DNA of 40,374 nucleotides from Geoalkalibacter ferrihydriticus DSM 17813 (GTDB lineage Bacteria > Desulfobacterota > Desulfuromonadia > Desulfuromonadales > Geoalkalibacteraceae), in assembly GCF_000820505.1 (NCBI RefSeq), contig NZ_JWJD01000001.1, positions 952,395 through 992,768 on the forward strand. The letters are read 5' to 3'. The notes beneath the pieces were generated by a model that did not search any database, was not told the DNA's origin, and worked only from the letters and a program-made list of their open reading frames with translations. Below, one piece after another: positions 8,273 through 16,235 of the stretch; within the stretch, counting starts at the first letter, position 1; each line of letters begins with the position of its first letter. Both the position numbers and the translations under genes were made by a program.

Positions 8273-10807
8273 TCAGCCGCCGCGCCCATTGGTAGGTGGC
8301 TCCCGTTGAATTTCCACGGCGCGCCGATGGAAATGTTCGGCTTCCGCCGTCATGCCGACCCGTGCATAGCCGTCGCCCAGGTCATGCAGGGCTGCGGCGA
8401 ATTCTTGCGGGGTGGTGCCGAAGTTGGTGAGAGGCAGCAAATTGCTGCCGCGCGCGGCGAGCAGGCCTTGCATGTTGGCCTGCTGAAATTCGCCCAGGGT
8501 GTTTTGTCCCAGATTGTAGCGTGCCGCATGTTCCAGCACCGGGCGGTCGTCGGTGTTGAAGGGCGCGCCGCTGCCGGCAAAGGAGCGCAGGGATTGACTG
8601 CCGTAGAGATAGTGGCCGGCGATGAGATCGCCCGGCGAGCCTAAATCGATGGTTCGCATGACGGCGGCCAGGGTGGGATGGGCGAAGCGCCGCGCCATGC
8701 CCTGGTAATCAAACTCTACGGGCGTTTGCGAGGCGATGAGGATCAGGTCGGCGCCCGAGTGAAAGACCTGTACCTCGGGAAACACTTCCATGAGGGTGCG
8801 CACCGCCAATCGCAGATTGTCGGGCGTCATGTCGTAGAGCCCCAGCCATTGGCCGAAGATGCCGCCTTCATTGAGGTGCGCGGCGGCGAGGCGATAGAAG
8901 TCCAGGGTAAACAGGTTGGCGTTGCCGCTTTGCCAGGGGTTGGAAGGCTGGGAGACGATGACATCATAGCTCTGGTCGCGCGTCAGCAAGAGGTTGCGGC
9001 CATCCTGAACGAACAGGCGGATCTTGGGATCGTCCAGAACCTGACCGTTGGCTTCGCGGAAATATTTTTCGGCCCGTACCACCTCGGGAGAGATCTCCAC
9101 GCAGTCGATGCGCTCCGTGGGATGGGCGCTCAGGCCGCGCAGGGTGATGCCGGTACCCAGGCCGATAACCAGCACTTCTCGGGGCGCGGGATGGGCGAAA
9201 AGCGGCAACTGCCCGATGAGAGTCTGGGTGTAACGGTCGCGTCCGGTGCCACCGTCGGTCTTGCCGTTGACGGTGAAAAAGCGCACCCCGCCGTCGGCGC
9301 TTTCGAATACCGCCACGGTGGTGTCGCGTCCCTTGATGACTTCCAGGATGGTTTCATCGGCCAGAGCACCCTGCATGCCACCCAGGGCGCGGTATTTGGG
9401 CGCATAGATGTAGACTCCGCTGTTCATCAGCTTGGCGTCCCATTCCAGGGGCAGAAACAGCACTGCCGCGAGGACCGCGGCGGTGACGGGTATGATCCGC
9501 AACAGCGGACGGCCGAGTCGGAAGTGAAACACCAGCCACAGGCCGAGCACCAGATTGGCCAGTGCCAGCAGGCGGAAGCTGTCGAGTGGACCGAGCAGGG
9601 GCAGAAGGACAAAGCCTGCCGCCAGGGCGCCGAACACGCTGCCCAGGGTGTCGTGCAGCACCACCAGACCGACGCCCTCGCCAGTGTGGCGCCGGCCGGG
9701 ATCGAGAATCGCCACCGCCGCGGGCAGCAGCGCGCCGGACAGCAGGGTGGGCAGGCCCAGCACGGCAAAGACGATGAGATAGGAAAGCAGGGAGAGGTGC
9801 CACCAGCGATCCCCTGATACGTCATGGGCGAACTGGAAGGCCTGGGCGAGCTGATCATAGAAGGGGGCGCTCGCCAGCACCGCCAGGCCCATGAGCAGGG
9901 TCAGTAGACAGAACAGGCGCTTTTCATTGATGTTTGGATGGACCAGACGGGCATAAAGTGCGGCGCCCAGGGCGACGCCGACCAGGTAGGTGGACAGCAT
10001 CAGGGCAAAGGCATAGACCGTATTGCCGAGGAACAGCATGAGCACCCGCGTCCAGAGAATCTGGTAGGCGAGGGTAAAAAAGCCCACCAGGCCCACCGCG
10101 ATGAGTAGCGGCCGGTGGATTTTGCGGTCGAGGCTCCAGTCGCGATGGCGGGGCGGGGACGATTCGGCGCTGGGCGGGGTGCTGAATTGGCGCGACAGGG
10201 CGAACGCCGCGGCGGCCACCGCCAGGTTGAGAGCCACGGCGAGGTAGCCGGTGCGTGACAGTCCCAGGGCCGGAATCAGGACAAAGGCGGCGCAGAAGGT
10301 GCCCAGGGTCGCCCCCAGGGTGTTGAGAGCGTAGAGGCGTCCGATCTGACCGCCGCATTTCCTGCGGGCGAAGAGCCGGCACATGACCGGCAGGGTGCCG
10401 CCCATGAAGATCGCCGGCGGCAACAACAACAGGGCGCAGAACAGAATATTGACGCTGGTGGTGAGCCAGGGCGCCTGGGGCAGCATGTGGGTCCAGAAAA
10501 TGTAAACCCGCTCGACCATCATCAGCAAGGGAGCAAAGGTAAGAGCAGCTCCGGCGATGGCCACTTCAAGCCAGGCATAGACCCGCAGCAGGTTGGTGTC
10601 GTGGTCGACGGTATAGCGGCCGAACACATAGCTGCCCAACGCCAGGCCCGCCATGAAGGTCGCGGTGACGATACTCACCGCCCCGATGGTGGTGCCAAAG
10701 GTCAGGGCGAGGTATTTGCTCCACAGCACCTCGTAGATCAGGGCACAAAATCCCGACAGGGCGAAGAGCAGGTAGACGACGAACTTTTGGCAGGGGCGCG
10801 GCTCCAT
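8273..10807 (-). CDS. Polytopic membrane protein with C-terminal spermidine-synthase-like (SAM-binding) domain and terminal TPR
   Basis: 844 residues, ATG at 10807 preceded by GGAG. Residues about 8-455 are many hydrophobic segments with transporter-like small-residue motifs (GTTIGAV, GLALGSYVFG, PPAIFMGGTLPVMCR), as in fused MFS/spermidine-synthase proteins. Residues about 500-720 form a spermidine-synthase-like Rossmann domain: VNGKTDGG, the SAM loop VIGLGTG (548-553), acidic E571 in CVEIS, and QDGRN (601-605). At the catalytic position, where aminopropyltransferases have a DSSDP-like motif, this protein has SQPSNPW (619-625) and so lacks the key Asp. It may bind SAM or a related ligand without making spermidine. 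The last 35 residues look like one TPR motif. Known: such proteins are widespread with unclear function. Inferred: a membrane partner for cytochrome or matrix assembly here. Confidence 0.88.
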   Translation of the reverse strand: MEPRPCQKFVVYLLFALSGFCALIYEVLWSKYLALTFGTTIGAVSIVTATFMAGLALGSYVFGRYTVDHDTNLLRVYAWLEVAIAGAALTFAPLLMMVERVYIFWTHMLPQAPWLTTSVNILFCALLLLPPAIFMGGTLPVMCRLFARRKCGGQIGRLYALNTLGATLGTFCAAFVLIPALGLSRTGYLAVALNLAVAAAAFALSRQFSTPPSAESSPPRHRDWSLDRKIHRPLLIAVGLVGFFTLAYQILWTRVLMLFLGNTVYAFALMLSTYLVGVALGAALYARLVHPNINEKRLFCLLTLLMGLAVLASAPFYDQLAQAFQFAHDVSGDRWWHLSLLSYLIVFAVLGLPTLLSGALLPAAVAILDPGRRHTGEGVGLVVLHDTLGSVFGALAAGFVLLPLLGPLDSFRLLALANLVLGLWLVFHFRLGRPLLRIIPVTAAVLAAVLFLPLEWDAKLMNSGVYIYAPKYRALGGMQGALADETILEVIKGRDTTVAVFESADGGVRFFTVNGKTDGGTGRDRYTQTLIGQLPLFAHPAPREVLVIGLGTGITLRGLSAHPTERIDCVEISPEVVRAEKYFREANGQVLDDPKIRLFVQDGRNLLLTRDQSYDVIVSQPSNPWQSGNANLFTLDFYRLAAAHLNEGGIFGQWLGLYDMTPDNLRLAVRTLMEVFPEVQVFHSGADLILIASQTPVEFDYQGMARRFAHPTLAAVMRTIDLGSPGDLIAGHYLYGSQSLRSFAGSGAPFNTDDRPVLEHAARYNLGQNTLGEFQQANMQGLLAARGSNLLPLTNFGTTPQEFAAALHDLGDGYARVGMTAEAEHFHRRAVEIQREPPTNGRGG

Positions 10808-10960
10808 GAGGGCTCCGGGGGTGTTTAAGAGGCACTGCGCGCGGGATTACCCGAAATATCCTCGGAAACTCTGCAAAATGAACGCCGGAATCTGCCCAAA
10901 AATAAAAAATCCTTTTGTTGGGGTGATATCCCATTGTTTGCGGGACTTTTCCCTCAGGGC

Positions 10961-11446
10961 CTATTCCTCTTCGGAATTTTCGTCCCAGCCGTCTTCTTCC
11001 AGATCTTCCATGTCGTCCTCATCCGGTTGGGCCATTTCGACCATGAAACGCACCGCCAGGGACACGGCTTCGGCGCGCAGTTGCGGGTTGCCGCCGCGCG
11101 CCGGCATCAGGCCGCTTTCGCCCTGGTAGCCTTGGATGGCATTTTCCACCAGCTTGTGCATGCCCTTGTCCAGGCGCGGTTGCCAGGCGGGTACATCGCC
11201 CAGGCGCGGCGCGCCGCCCTCGCCGTCGTTGTGGCATTGAGCGCAGGCGCGGTGATAATAGCGTGCGCCCATTTCGGCCAAGTCCTGAGGATTGTTGGTC
11301 ACGATGGGACCCGAGGGTGTCGGCCGCGCTTCCGGTGCCTTTACCGCGGACGGCTCCTCTTTGGGTGCCGGCGGTGCGGGCTCCTCGCGGCTACAGGCGA
11401 CGAGAAAGACCAACAGGGTGCAAAGCAAAAACAGAGGGCGAATCAT
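10961..11446 (-). CDS. Monohaem class I cytochrome c lipoprotein with acidic tail
   Basis: 161 residues. The ATG at 11446 follows AAGGAG by 6 nt. The N-terminus is a lipoprotein signal (LVFLVAC-S), so the protein is predicted to be membrane-anchored in the periplasm or outer membrane. A Pro/Ala/Glu-rich linker of about 40 residues leads to a small cytochrome c domain with a single CAQCH haem site, GLGDVP-like and GLMPARGG segments; the Met of GLMP is the likely sixth ligand. The last about 25 residues are almost entirely Asp/Glu, an unusual acidic tail that could dock to a basic partner. It starts 24 bp after the TPR lipoprotein gene and probably belongs to the same operon. A 153-bp gap with no gene separates it from the downstream spermidine-synthase-like gene. 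Confidence 0.9.
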   Translation of the reverse strand: MIRPLFLLCTLLVFLVACSREEPAPPAPKEEPSAVKAPEARPTPSGPIVTNNPQDLAEMGARYYHRACAQCHNDGEGGAPRLGDVPAWQPRLDKGMHKLVENAIQGYQGESGLMPARGGNPQLRAEAVSLAVRFMVEMAQPDEDDMEDLEEDGWDENSEEE

Positions 11447-11470
11447 GGGATACTCCTTAATGCGAAATGG

Positions 11471-12787
11471 TTAGTCTTCCATTAGGGACGCAATGTATTG
11501 AGGAATCCAGGGATAGTGCACTTCCGACCAGGGAAGGTCAGCCAACTCCCGAAGAAGCTCCGCAGCCTCAAGCGCTTTGCCCAGTTCCAGATAAACTTCG
11601 GCCATGCGCAGAGGCAGGAAGGGATTGCGCGAATCCTCGGCGGCGGCCATTTCCAGCATGCGCAGTTCCTGATCGGGCAACTCCCGCGTACGGGCCAGGG
11701 CCGCCAGGTTGAGATATTCCACGGCGTAGCCGGGGTCGAGAGCCACGGTGCGGGCCAGGGCCTCGAGAGCTTCGCTGCCGGCGCGGCGCGTGCGCAGGGC
11801 GCGGTAGAGTTCGAATTGCAGGGGCGCATCGTCCGTCCAGCGCGCAGCCGCCTCACGCGCCGTTTCGAGAACCCGGTCCATTTCCAGGAAGGTGGCCAGA
11901 TAGAGAATGTCGCCGTGTTCGTGCCAGGCGCGCGGCTGCGGGCGCGTGAGCATGCCTGGCTCGGTGAATATGCGCGCCAGGCGATGGCCGAGAAAGCGCA
12001 TGTCGACACTCACCCGCCCCTCGCCTTGCCCCATCGAGAGAGTGGCGGCGCGCAGATCCAAGTCTTCCATGGGCAATTCGCTGAGGGTCTCGCGCATCAG
12101 CTCGAACACCGGGCTTTTAACCTCGTTGCGGTAGAGCGCCTGAAAAAAACCGAGGTCCACATGCAGCGCCACGGGACCGGAGATTTCCGGAAAATGCCCG
12201 GGAACGACGGCCTCTAAGGGGATGCCCGCGAGGGTCAGGCGAAATCCGCGTGGGTCGGCGGCCAGGGTTTGTACTTCCTGTTCATCAAGGAGTCCGCTAT
12301 CGAAAAGCTGCCGGCGAAAAATCTCGACATCGAGGGTTTGGGGCGATTCCTTGGTCGGCAAAATCCAGATCACCCGCGAGAAAAAACCGGCATCAAGGGC
12401 CGCCCGCAGGACTTGGCTCGGCAGCAGATGCGGGTCGGGCCGATCCGGCGCGGCATGGCGGCGCAACTCCTCGGCAGAGCCGTTGCGTACCAGGGTCGCG
12501 GCCGCCTCGTGCCTGGATTCTGGAATCAGTTGCAGAAAGGGATCTTGGGAGATCAGCACCAGGGTCGGCTGCTCGTTGTTGAGGGCACGCCATTGGGGTA
12601 TGGCCAGGCTGGCGAACTCCAGCAGCGCGGACGGATCGGTAACCTCGGGCGCGGTGGGTGGCGGCTCCGGATGCGCGGTGTCCGGCACGGCGGAAGTGGC
12701 GACCGGCGGGGGCGTTGATTCGTTGTCCCGCTGACACCCGAAGGTTGTCAGAGCAAGGGCGATGAAGAGGACCATGAGTGTTCGCAT
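11471..12787 (-). CDS. TPR-repeat lipoprotein
   Basis: 438 residues. The open frame continues far upstream inside the neighbouring gene, but ATG at 12787 is chosen because it begins a lipoprotein signal (LIALALTTFGC-Q) and lies 5 nt after the stop of the preceding gene. The first about 250 residues show no family I recognise (mixed alpha/beta, Pro-rich linker after the lipidated Cys). The C-terminal about 150 residues contain TPR-like helical pairs (LARTVALDPGYAVEYLNLAALAR, MAEVYLELGKALEAAELLREL). A scaffold or assembly role in the envelope is plausible because TPR proteins mediate protein contacts, but nothing here identifies the partner. It is translationally close to the polyferredoxin gene upstream and the cytochrome c gene downstream. 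Confidence 0.85.
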   Translation of the reverse strand: MRTLMVLFIALALTTFGCQRDNESTPPPVATSAVPDTAHPEPPPTAPEVTDPSALLEFASLAIPQWRALNNEQPTLVLISQDPFLQLIPESRHEAAATLVRNGSAEELRRHAAPDRPDPHLLPSQVLRAALDAGFFSRVIWILPTKESPQTLDVEIFRRQLFDSGLLDEQEVQTLAADPRGFRLTLAGIPLEAVVPGHFPEISGPVALHVDLGFFQALYRNEVKSPVFELMRETLSELPMEDLDLRAATLSMGQGEGRVSVDMRFLGHRLARIFTEPGMLTRPQPRAWHEHGDILYLATFLEMDRVLETAREAAARWTDDAPLQFELYRALRTRRAGSEALEALARTVALDPGYAVEYLNLAALARTRELPDQELRMLEMAAAEDSRNPFLPLRMAEVYLELGKALEAAELLRELADLPWSEVHYPWIPQYIASLMED

Positions 12788-12792
12788 GAGAG

Positions 12793-14295
12793 TCACCGAA
12801 TAAAAAGCCAGCGCAGGATGGTCGTGCCGTAAAGGCCCGCCAGCAGCGCCAGGGTGGTCAGGACACCTGCCGCAAAGCCGCGGCGCGACAGGGCGGCGGG
12901 CAGGGCGGCGAGGCAGGGACGGATGCTCAGGACGCTCACCGCTGCGCCGAGGGCGAGCAGCACGGCCACCAGCCATTTGAGGACGTCGAGGGAGATGAAG
13001 AGGCCGGGTGTCGGCACCGTATGCATCGTATTCATGGCGAGATAGCTTTTTACCCCGCTTGGGTCGCGCAGGGCGAGGGGCAAAAAGGCGCCCTTGGCGT
13101 TGATTTTGACCACCGCCAGAATCAGGTGCACGGTGAGCAGCAGCGGCACTAGAGGCAAGGCGAGATGCCCGAGGCGGTTCCAGAAACCGGGCCCGGTCGG
13201 TGGCTCGGGCAGGGCCTCGCCGGTTTGCGGAGGCGGCGCGGCCGCCACCCGCAGTTCGGCGAGGTGCCACACGAGATACCCCGGCAGCAGTAGCAGCAGG
13301 GGCAGCAGCAACGCCGCCCAGGGCGCGGCAAGCAGGTAAAAGCCGGCGCTCTGCCAGCCGAGCAGCGCTGCGGCCTGTTCGGGCGCGGCCCACAAAAGGT
13401 GCCGCAGGTCGGGATAGACCTTGGTGAAATTGACCGTCAGCAGGCCGAGCAGCACCAGGAAAAACAGAGTCTCCGAGGGTGACAGGCGGCCGCGGCCAAG
13501 ATCGCCCGGCCAGGGGCGGCGGCCCATGACCAGGTTGTCGTTGCCGCAATTGTGCGCGCAATGCAGACACAGGGTGCAGGATGCGCTGTCGGTCATTTGC
13601 GCCGGCACCAGATCGACGGGGCAGCCCTTGCGCCGTCCGTGCCAGTAGAGTACCGCCGGTCCCAGGGCCAGGCGCCGCCAGACGCGGCCGTCGGAGATAC
13701 AGTTCTGATCCGTGCAGGCGGCACAGGCGCTCTGATCGCCCACGCGCAGTTGCCAGGGAGCGATGCGCGCGTAGAGACCGAACACCGCTCCGGCCGGGCA
13801 CAGCAGACGACAGAAGGCATGGCCGCGAAACACCAGACCGCAAGCCACCGCCAGGATCAGCATCAGGGCCAGCAGGCGCGCGGTCAAGTCGGGAAAACGA
13901 TGAACGGCAAGAAAATACACCGCCAACTGCACACCCAGCAACGCCAGGGTGACGGGGATGAAGTTGTTGAGCCAGGCGGGCAGGGTGCGATAAAAGCCGA
14001 AGCGGGTCGCCAGTCCGTTGAGCCAGCCCAGGGGGCAGACGGCGCACCACAGCCGCCCGAACAGCAGCGCCACGAAGACCACGCCCATGATCCACCACAC
14101 CCAGAACAGGTGAGAGGCCAGATTGGTGTACATGAGCGGGTCGGGAACGCTCACGCCGGGGATGTCGCGATGGTGCCATCCCGCTGCGATCATCACCAGC
14201 AGCACGACCAGGCACAGCAAACGCAGCATCCGCCAAAACCAGGCCGAGCGCAGCACCCGCCCGAGCAGCGGTATATGAAAAACGTTCTTCAGCAT
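12793..14295 (-). CDS. NapH/NosR/CcoG-like polyferredoxin membrane protein
   Basis: 500 residues from ATG 14295; an alternative TTG start at 14304 adds three residues, and neither has a strong ribosome site. Multiple membrane segments surround a cytoplasmic-type Fe-S region. Numbering is from the TTG start. CAVCPLG (87-93) and CRLLCPAG (165-172) are the paired CxxxCP/CxxCP loops typical of the NapH/NosR family. Two [4Fe-4S] cluster sites follow: CAACTDQNC with a later GCP (C194, C197, C202, C228), and CTLCLHCAHNC (C243, C246, C249, C253). Known family members move electrons between the quinone pool and periplasmic redox proteins. Here it is the obvious candidate for electron exchange across the inner membrane with the haem lipoproteins of the same operon (inferred). 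It lacks the FMN-binding periplasmic domain of full NosR. Confidence 0.9.
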   Translation of the reverse strand: MLKNVFHIPLLGRVLRSAWFWRMLRLLCLVVLLVMIAAGWHHRDIPGVSVPDPLMYTNLASHLFWVWWIMGVVFVALLFGRLWCAVCPLGWLNGLATRFGFYRTLPAWLNNFIPVTLALLGVQLAVYFLAVHRFPDLTARLLALMLILAVACGLVFRGHAFCRLLCPAGAVFGLYARIAPWQLRVGDQSACAACTDQNCISDGRVWRRLALGPAVLYWHGRRKGCPVDLVPAQMTDSASCTLCLHCAHNCGNDNLVMGRRPWPGDLGRGRLSPSETLFFLVLLGLLTVNFTKVYPDLRHLLWAAPEQAAALLGWQSAGFYLLAAPWAALLLPLLLLLPGYLVWHLAELRVAAAPPPQTGEALPEPPTGPGFWNRLGHLALPLVPLLLTVHLILAVVKINAKGAFLPLALRDPSGVKSYLAMNTMHTVPTPGLFISLDVLKWLVAVLLALGAAVSVLSIRPCLAALPAALSRRGFAAGVLTTLALLAGLYGTTILRWLFIR

Positions 14296-14341
14296 CCGTC
14301 CCAACTACCGTTCATAAGGTTGACAAAAGCCACTCTCCTGC

Positions 14342-15241
14342 TCACCGGTACAGATTTTCCGGCGGCACCATCTCGCCGCGCGCGTTGCGGTAAAGCTGCG
14401 GGGTGCCGGTAATCATTTCCAAGCTGCGCGCCGCCCAAACCCGTACTGCAACCACCTCATCGTCCAGGTTTTTGCGCAGGGCTTCGGCGGCAGCGGGACT
14501 TCCGACAGGCCCCAGAGCCGTGGCGGCGCTCAGGCGCACCTGCCAGTCGGAATCCACGAGTCCGGCCAGCAAAATATCTTCGGCCCGCGCATCGCGCAAG
14601 CGACCGAGGGCGAGCAGGGCATCGGCGCGGTTGGGCCCTTCGGCCTGGGTTTTGAGAGCCGCGAAGGCGCGCTCGTCGCCGATGTCGCCCAGCGCGCGGA
14701 TCATGCCGCCTGCGGCCTGCGGCGAGGCATCGGGCAGGGCTTGGACCAGGGGCATGACGGCATTTCGGTGAAAACGGATCAGGGCGCGCACCGCGTTGCG
14801 GCGGACCTCGTCGTTGGGATCGTCCAGGGCGGCGATAAGGGGTGCAATTCCCGCCCGTTCGCCGATTTCTCCCAGGGCGCGGGCGGCGACGTAACGTCGC
14901 TCCAAAGCCCGGTCGGCAAGCACCGCGGCGATGGGCGCCGTGGCTTGGGTGACGCGCAGGGTGCCCAAGGCGGCGATGACATACTCGCGGCGCCGGGCAT
15001 CGCGGGTGTCGACTTGGGCGAGCAGGGCCGACGCCGCCGGGGCGCCGATTTCGATGAGCACCGGGTAGACGCGGTCGGCCAGGGCCGGATCGCCAAGCAG
15101 GCCGACCAGGCGTTCAATGGCTGCCGCATCGCCGCCGCGTGCCCGCCCTTCGAGATCGGGAAGATCGATGGGGCCGCTCGGACCGCAACCTAGCACGAGG
15201 AGCAGGGTCAGCAGGTAAAATCCTGTTCGCAAGCTGTTCAT
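14342..15241 (-). CDS. HEAT-repeat lipoprotein
   Basis: 299 residues. The start ATG (15241) shares its A with the TGA stop of the upstream gene (TGATG), indicating translational coupling; GTG one codon earlier is possible. A lipoprotein signal (LLTLLLVLGC-G) is followed by about seven HEAT/PBS-lyase-type helical repeats of about 31 residues, e.g. RRYVAARALGEIGERAGI and QVRLSAATALGPVGSPAAAE. HEAT solenoids are binding scaffolds, and no catalytic motif is seen. The C-terminus ends with a short TPQLYRNARGEMVPPENLYR tail outside the repeats. Confidence 0.9.
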   Translation of the reverse strand: MNSLRTGFYLLTLLLVLGCGPSGPIDLPDLEGRARGGDAAAIERLVGLLGDPALADRVYPVLIEIGAPAASALLAQVDTRDARRREYVIAALGTLRVTQATAPIAAVLADRALERRYVAARALGEIGERAGIAPLIAALDDPNDEVRRNAVRALIRFHRNAVMPLVQALPDASPQAAGGMIRALGDIGDERAFAALKTQAEGPNRADALLALGRLRDARAEDILLAGLVDSDWQVRLSAATALGPVGSPAAAEALRKNLDDEVVAVRVWAARSLEMITGTPQLYRNARGEMVPPENLYR

Positions 15242-15981
15242 CACCAGACCTTGGTCACTCGAATGTCGATGTTTTCCAGAAGCCGGCCGTCCTCGAGAAC
15301 CACCGCTGAAGGCTCGATGGTGCCCTGGTCGTAGCGCCCGTAGAGATCGCCGAGTTGCGGCGGGCCGCCGAATTTATCGCGGGCGGCGAGATAATAGGTG
15401 CCGCCCTCGGGCAGGTGGATCAAGTAGCGGCCGTCCGGGCCGGTTTTCTCCGACACGTACTTGGGGCGCTCGGACATCTGCACATGGTCATAGACATGCA
15501 CCCGCGCACCCTCCACGGGCCGTCCCTCGCTGTCGAGAACGGCTCCGCTCAGGCCGGTGCGGGCAAGAATTTGATCCTGCGTCAAAAGCCGTTCATCGCC
15601 GCTTTTGACGGGCGCCTCGACGTTGAGGCTCAAATGGCCGCCACGCACCTTGAGGGGCATCATTTCACTGCGATAGTCGCCGGCCACCACCGGGCCGGAG
15701 GTCTCGCCGTTCTGGCGCTTGCGCACCACCGCCATGTAATCGCCCTCGGGCAGACTCAACTCGAAGCGACCGTCCTCGGCCGTGGCCCGCGAGACGGCAA
15801 ACGCCGGACCGTGCAGATCCATGCCCTGGCGATAAACGTAGAGATAGGCGCCCTCCAGGGGCGCGACCACCTGACCTTCGATGCGCGTCAGGCCATCTTC
15901 CCCGGCCGGTGTGGAGGTTTCGGAGCAACCGCCGAGGGGCAGAACGAAAAGCAGGACCATCAGAATCAGAAGTCTGGACAT
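15241..15981 (-). CDS. Lipoprotein with two carboxypeptidase-regulatory-like (transthyretin-fold) domains
   Basis: 246 residues, ATG 15981. A lipoprotein signal (LPLGGC-S) is followed by two beta-sandwich repeats: about residues 30-115 (IEGQVVAPLEGAYLYVYRQ...GRFELSLPEGDYMAVVRKR) and about 140-246 (LSGAVLDSEGRPVEGARVHVY...GRYLIHLPEGGTYYLAARDK). The second ends with the pattern YYLAARDKFGGPPQLGDLYG, which recurs in the three related proteins of the rightward block (21667-22776, 23963-25048, 26393-27442). This single member in the leftward operon therefore belongs to the same local family. Function unknown; such domains are usually structural or ligand-binding. It is coupled to the HEAT gene by a 1-nt overlap. 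Confidence 0.9.
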   Translation of the reverse strand: MSRLLILMVLLFVLPLGGCSETSTPAGEDGLTRIEGQVVAPLEGAYLYVYRQGMDLHGPAFAVSRATAEDGRFELSLPEGDYMAVVRKRQNGETSGPVVAGDYRSEMMPLKVRGGHLSLNVEAPVKSGDERLLTQDQILARTGLSGAVLDSEGRPVEGARVHVYDHVQMSERPKYVSEKTGPDGRYLIHLPEGGTYYLAARDKFGGPPQLGDLYGRYDQGTIEPSAVVLEDGRLLENIDIRVTKVW

Positions 15982-16021
15982 GTCGTCAATCCATGGTTAG
16001 GGGTGCGTGAAAAAGTCAAAA

Positions 16022-16167
16022 ATATATGTAACTGTTTAGCTTGCACCGCAGGGTGCGGCGGCATCGTGTGCGGCAAAAACTCGCCTGTGGCTCAAACATT
16101 TGCCGCAGCACTCAACCGCCGCACCCTGCGGTACGGTCGGCGGCGACTGCTGAATAATTGCAAATAT
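16022..16167. repeat. Long imperfect hairpin element (MITE- or BIME-like)
   Basis: The core arms are a perfect 17-bp inverted repeat, ACCGCAGGGTGCGGCGG at 16045-16061 and its complement at 16116-16132. An inner pair TGCGGCAAA / TTTGCCGCA flanks the central loop. The outer AT-rich sequences also pair: the ATATATGTAACTGTTTAGC side resembles the complement of the GCTGAATAATTGCAAATATAG side. The right arm carries about 15 extra bases. The whole 146-bp unit sits between two genes of the leftward operon and would fold into a large RNA hairpin. I see no transposase, and no target duplication was identified. Confidence 0.6.
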
Positions 16168-16185
16168 AGTCTTTCTCAATGGCAT

Positions 16186-16212
16186 TTCTTTGCGCTCTCG
16201 GCGTTCTCTGCG
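16186..16212. repeat. 9-nt-period short tandem repeat (three units)
   Basis: Three adjacent 9-mers, TTCTTTGCG, CTCTCGGCG and TTCTCTGCG, match a YTCTYKGCG-like consensus just downstream of the minus-strand haem lipoprotein stop. This is one of several 9-nt-period repeats in the window. Confidence 0.5.
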
Positions 16213-16235
16213 GTGAAAAAATGGCGGCTCGACTT

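Noticed and set aside
8273-10807. Naming this gene, and the one at 19241-21670, speE (spermidine synthase)
   Set aside because: Both lack the catalytic Asp motif and are large membrane fusions, so a polyamine function is not supported.
12793-14236. An open frame of 921 codons starting at 14236 (minus) that includes the TPR lipoprotein
   Set aside because: Its upstream 480 codons are an out-of-frame read of the polyferredoxin gene; the lipoprotein signal at 12787 marks the real start.
12793-14295. Naming this gene napH or nosR
   Set aside because: No nitrate- or nitrous-oxide-reductase genes are nearby and the periplasmic FMN domain of NosR is absent. Only the wider family assignment is supported.
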